A stretch of 64,000 nucleotides of DNA from Eunapius fragilis (taxonomy: Eukaryota > Porifera > Demospongiae > Spongillida > Spongillidae), in contig OY811977.1 in the NCBI GenBank assembly GCA_963681505.1, positions 10,030,020 through 10,094,019 of the forward strand. Reading direction: 5' to 3'. Shown in pieces: positions 60,862-64,000 of the stretch. Under the pieces are notes generated by a model that saw only the letters and a list, made by a program, of their open reading frames with translations, was not told the DNA's origin and made no database searches. The position numbers were made by a program, and so were the translations under genes. Each line of letters starts with the position of its first letter. Position 1 is the first letter of the stretch.

Positions 60862-62560
60862 GTATAGAAATACATTAAATAGTAATTACAGGCTAGTGTG
60901 TGGAAAATCGAAAATAGATTTTGAATAAAGGGGTCATGATGTACAAGTGTTAGTTACACATTTACGAATTAAAGAAATACATCAAACAGTTAACACAGCA
61001 GTGTTTAATAGTAGGAAAACAGAGATTTTGAATGAAGAGGGTCACATTATTAAAGTTCAGTTAAACGATAATTTTAAAATAGAAATACATAGAGAAGTAG
61101 TAACAGGGCAATGTGTTGTAATAGGAAAACAGAGATTTTGAACGAAGTGGGCCATGTTATTCAAGTGTTGGTTACACAATTGCGAATTAAATAAATACAA
61201 CGAAAAGTCTATACATCAGAGTATGTGGTAATAGGAAAACAGAGATTTTGAATAAAGTGGGTCACGTTATTCAAGTGTTCGTTACACAATTACGAATTAA
61301 AGAAATACATCGAAAAGTATATACAGCAGAGTGTGTGGTAATAGGAAAACATAGATTTTGAATAAAGGGGGTCATGTTATTCAAGTGTTAGCTGCACAAT
61401 TACGAATTAAAGAAATACATCGAAAAGTTTATACAGCAGAGTGTGTGGTAAAAGGAAAACATAGATTTTGAATAAAATGGGTCATGTTATTCAAGTGTTA
61501 GTGACACAATTACAAATGAAAGAAATACATCGAAAAGATTATACAGCAGGGAGTGTAATAATAGGAAAACAGAGATTTTGAATAAAGTAGGTCATGTTAT
61601 TCAAGTGTTAGTAACACAATTACGGATTAAAGAAATATAACAACAGTTAATACAGCAGAGTGTGAAGTAGTAGGAAAAAATAGATTATGAATGGAGAGGG
61701 TGTAAATATTCAAGTTTAGTTACACGATAATTAAAAAATAGAAATACATAGAGAAGTAGTAGCAGGGCAGTGTGTGGTATTAGGAAAAAAGAGAGTTTGA
61801 ATGAAAAGGATCACAATATTCAAGTTTAGTAACACGATAATTTAAAAATACAATTACACAGAAGTAGTAACAGGGCAGTGTGTAGTAATAGGAAAAGAGA
61901 TTTTGAATAAAGAGGGTCAAGTTATTCAATTTTAGTTACACAATTACGAATAAAAGAAATAAATCGAAAAGTTTATACAGCAGTGTGTGGTATAAGGAAA
62001 AAAGAGATTTAGAATAAAGAGGGTCATGTTATTCAAGTGTTAGTACACAAATGCGAATTAAAGAAATACATAGAAAAGTTTATACAGCAGAGTGTAGTAA
62101 TAGAAAAACAGACATTTTGAATACAGTGGGTCATGTTATTCAAGTGTTAGTTACACAATTACGGATTAAAGAAATAGAACAAAAAGTTAATACAGCAGTG
62201 TGTAGTAATAGGAAAACAGAGAATTTAAATGAAGAGGGTCACAATATTCGAGTTTAATTACACGATAATTTTAAAATAGAAATACATAGAGAAGTAGTAA
62301 TAGTGCAGTGTGGTATTAGGAAAACAGAAAATTTGAATATAGTGGGTCATGTTATTCAAGAGGTAGTGACACAATTACGAACTAAAGAGGTACAACAAAA
62401 AGTTAAACAGCAGTGTGTAGTAGTAGGAAAGCAGAGATTTTGAATGAAGAGGGTCACAATATTCAAGTTAAGTAACACGATAATTAAAAAATAGAATTAC
62501 ATAGAGAAGTAGTAACATGGCAGTGTGTGGTATTAGGAAAACAGAGATTTTGAATAAAGT

Positions 62561-62598
<38 letters not shown>

Positions 62599-63990
62599 GG
62601 TTAGGGTTAGGGTTAGGGTTAGGGTTAGGGTTAGGGTTAGGGTTAGGGTTAGGGTTAGGGTTAGGGTTAGGGTTAGGGTTAGGGTTAGGGTTAGGGTTAG
62701 GGTTAGGGTTAGGGTTAGGGTTAGGGTTAGGGTTAGGGTTAGGGTTAGGGTTAGGGTTAGGGTTAGGGTTAGGGTTAGGGTTAGGGTTAGGGTTAGGGTT
62801 AGGGTTAGGGTTAGGGTTAGGGTTAGGGTTAGGGTTAGGGTTAGGGTTAGGGTTAGGGTTAGGGTTAGGGTTAGGGTTAGGGTTAGGGTTAGGGTTAGGG
62901 TTAGGGTTAGGGTTAGGGGTTAGGGTTAGGGTTAGGGTTAGGGTTAGGGTTAGGGTTAGGGTTAGGGTTAGGGTTAGGGTTAGGGTTAGGGTTAGGGTTA
63001 GGGTTAGGGTTAGGGTTAGGGTTAGGGTTAGGGTTAGGGTTAGGGTTAGGGTTAGGGTTAGGGTTAGGGTTAGGGTTAGGGTTAGGGTTAGGGTTAGGGT
63101 TAGGGTTAGGGTTAGGGTTAGGGTTAGGGTTAGGGTTAGGGTTAGGGTTAGGGTTAGGGTTAGGGTTAGGGTTAGGGTTAGGGTTAGGGTTAGGGTTAGG
63201 GTTAGGGTTAGGGTTAGGGTTAGGGTTAGGGTTAGGGTTAGGGTTAGGGTTAGGGTTAGGGTTAGGGTTAGGGTTAGGGTTAGGGTTAGGGTTAGGGTTA
63301 GGGTTAGGGTTAGGGTTAGGGTTAGGGTTAGGGTTAGGGTTAGGGTTAGGGTTAGGGTTAGGGTTAGGGTTAGGGTTAGGGTTAGGGTTAGGGTTAGGGT
63401 TAGGGTTAGGGTTAGGGTTAGGGTTAGGGTTAGGGTTAGGGTTAGGGTTAGGGTTAGGGTTAGGGTTAGGGTTAGGGTTAGGGTTAGGGTTAGGGTTAGG
63501 GTTAGGGTTAGGGTTAGGGTTAGGGTTAGGGTTAGGGTTAGGGTTAGGGTTAGGGTTAGGGTTAGGGTTAGGGTTAGGGTTAGGGTTAGGGTTAGGGTTA
63601 GGGTTAGGGTTAGGGTTAGGGTTAGGGTTAGGGTTAGGGTTAGGGTTAGGGTTAGGGTTAGGGTTAGGGTTAGGGTTAGGGTTAGGGTTAGGGTTAGGGT
63701 TAGGGTTAGGGTTAGGGTTAGGGTTAGGGTTAGGGTTAGGGTTAGGGTTAGGGTTAGGGTTAGGGTTAGGGTTAGGGTTAGGGTTAGGGTTAGGGTTAGG
63801 GTTAGGGTTAGGGTTAGGGTTAGGGTTAGGGTTAGGGTTAGGGTTAGGGTTAGGGTTAGGGTTAGGGTTAGGGTTAGGTGTTAGGGTTAGGGTTAGGGTT
63901 AGGGTTAGGGTTAGGGTTAGGGTTAGGGTTAGGGTTAGGGTTAGGGTTAGGGTTAGGGTTAGGGTTAGGGTTAGGGTTAGGGTTAGGTTA
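62561..63990 (+). repeat. Telomere, (TTAGGG)n, about 237 units
   Basis: TTAGGG repeats run to the window end with the G-rich strand reading outward, as at a right chromosome end. The motif is the common animal one. Only a few variants appear: TTTAGGG near 62576, TTAGGGG near 62913 and TTAGGTG near 63876. The tract begins directly after AATAAAGTGGG in a 110-bp unit that would normally continue TCATG. Confidence 0.97.
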
Positions 63991-64000
63991 GGACCACGTT
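63991..64000. other. Short non-telomeric tail
   Basis: The last bases (GGACCACGTT after TTAGGTTA) do not fit the telomere repeat. They may be a read-end or adapter artefact, or the edge of other sequence beyond the window. Confidence 0.6.

Larger units (their letters stand above)
59100..62560. repeat. 110-bp subtelomeric repeat array
   Basis: The phrase AGAGATTTTGAAT falls at 61021, 61131, 61241, 61351, 61461 and 61571, an exact 110-bp period. Other landmarks are GGGTCATGTTATTCAAGTGT and AAAGAAATACATCGAAAAGT. Copies between 59100 and 60200 are strongly diverged and vary in length; those from about 60890 to 62560 are more regular. Short open frames in several units are chance. The TTAA element at 60219-60857 splits one unit. 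Confidence 0.9.

Noticed and set aside
63991-64000. Terminal GGACCACGTT as genuine chromosome sequence
   Set aside because: Ten bases beyond an otherwise continuous telomere at a window edge are more likely a read-end or assembly artefact; nothing can be built on them.

Overview
This window is the right-hand end of a eukaryotic, almost certainly animal, chromosome. About 1.4 kb of TTAGGG telomere repeat closes it, G-rich strand running outward as expected for a right end. Nearly everything before the telomere is tandem repeat or duplicated non-coding sequence. The two intact genes have many short spliceable introns (the shortest close to 40-60 nt). That fits a compact invertebrate genome such as a sponge, but I cannot name the species.

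Layout. 1-25196: a 185-bp satellite (about 100 monomers) with higher-order structure, split by a 6.7-kb DNA transposon at 2027-8770. 25197-25631: about four copies of a ~104-bp AATTG-rich satellite. 25632-36204: a 32-36-bp minisatellite built on the 16-bp palindrome GACTCCTGCAGGAGTC; it resumes at 42484-44753 and 45131-46818. 36205-42483: a foreign 6.3-kb block inside that array. It holds a (CTCC)n tract, a decayed RNF113/Cwc24-like gene fragment, a 22-bp minisatellite with an inverted outlier and two (GT)n tracts. 44754-45130 and 46819-47216: AT-rich repeats carrying CRE-like and TATA-like modules, part of a 2065-bp duplication. 47217-59100: low-copy, heavily duplicated sequence with no convincing gene. 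59100-62560: a 110-bp subtelomeric repeat that becomes more regular toward the telomere, interrupted by a 639-bp TTAA-flanked element. 62561-63990: telomere.

The biological centre is the transposon. By following GT-AG boundaries with matching phases I recover two complete, divergent genes. One is a 10-exon, 851-residue transposase resembling the EnSpm/CACTA (tnp2) group. The other is a 16-exon, 426-residue protein with a Tudor-like N-terminus and a C-terminal BEN domain. Only 60 bp separate the start codons. The element has 10-bp terminal inverted repeats, a TA (or slightly longer) target duplication that restores the satellite exactly, and subterminal CAACGCGTTG-type motifs. It looks recently inserted and possibly autonomous. 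The BEN protein is a natural candidate for a subterminal-repeat-binding partner, which is an inference. All exon structures are read by eye and untested.
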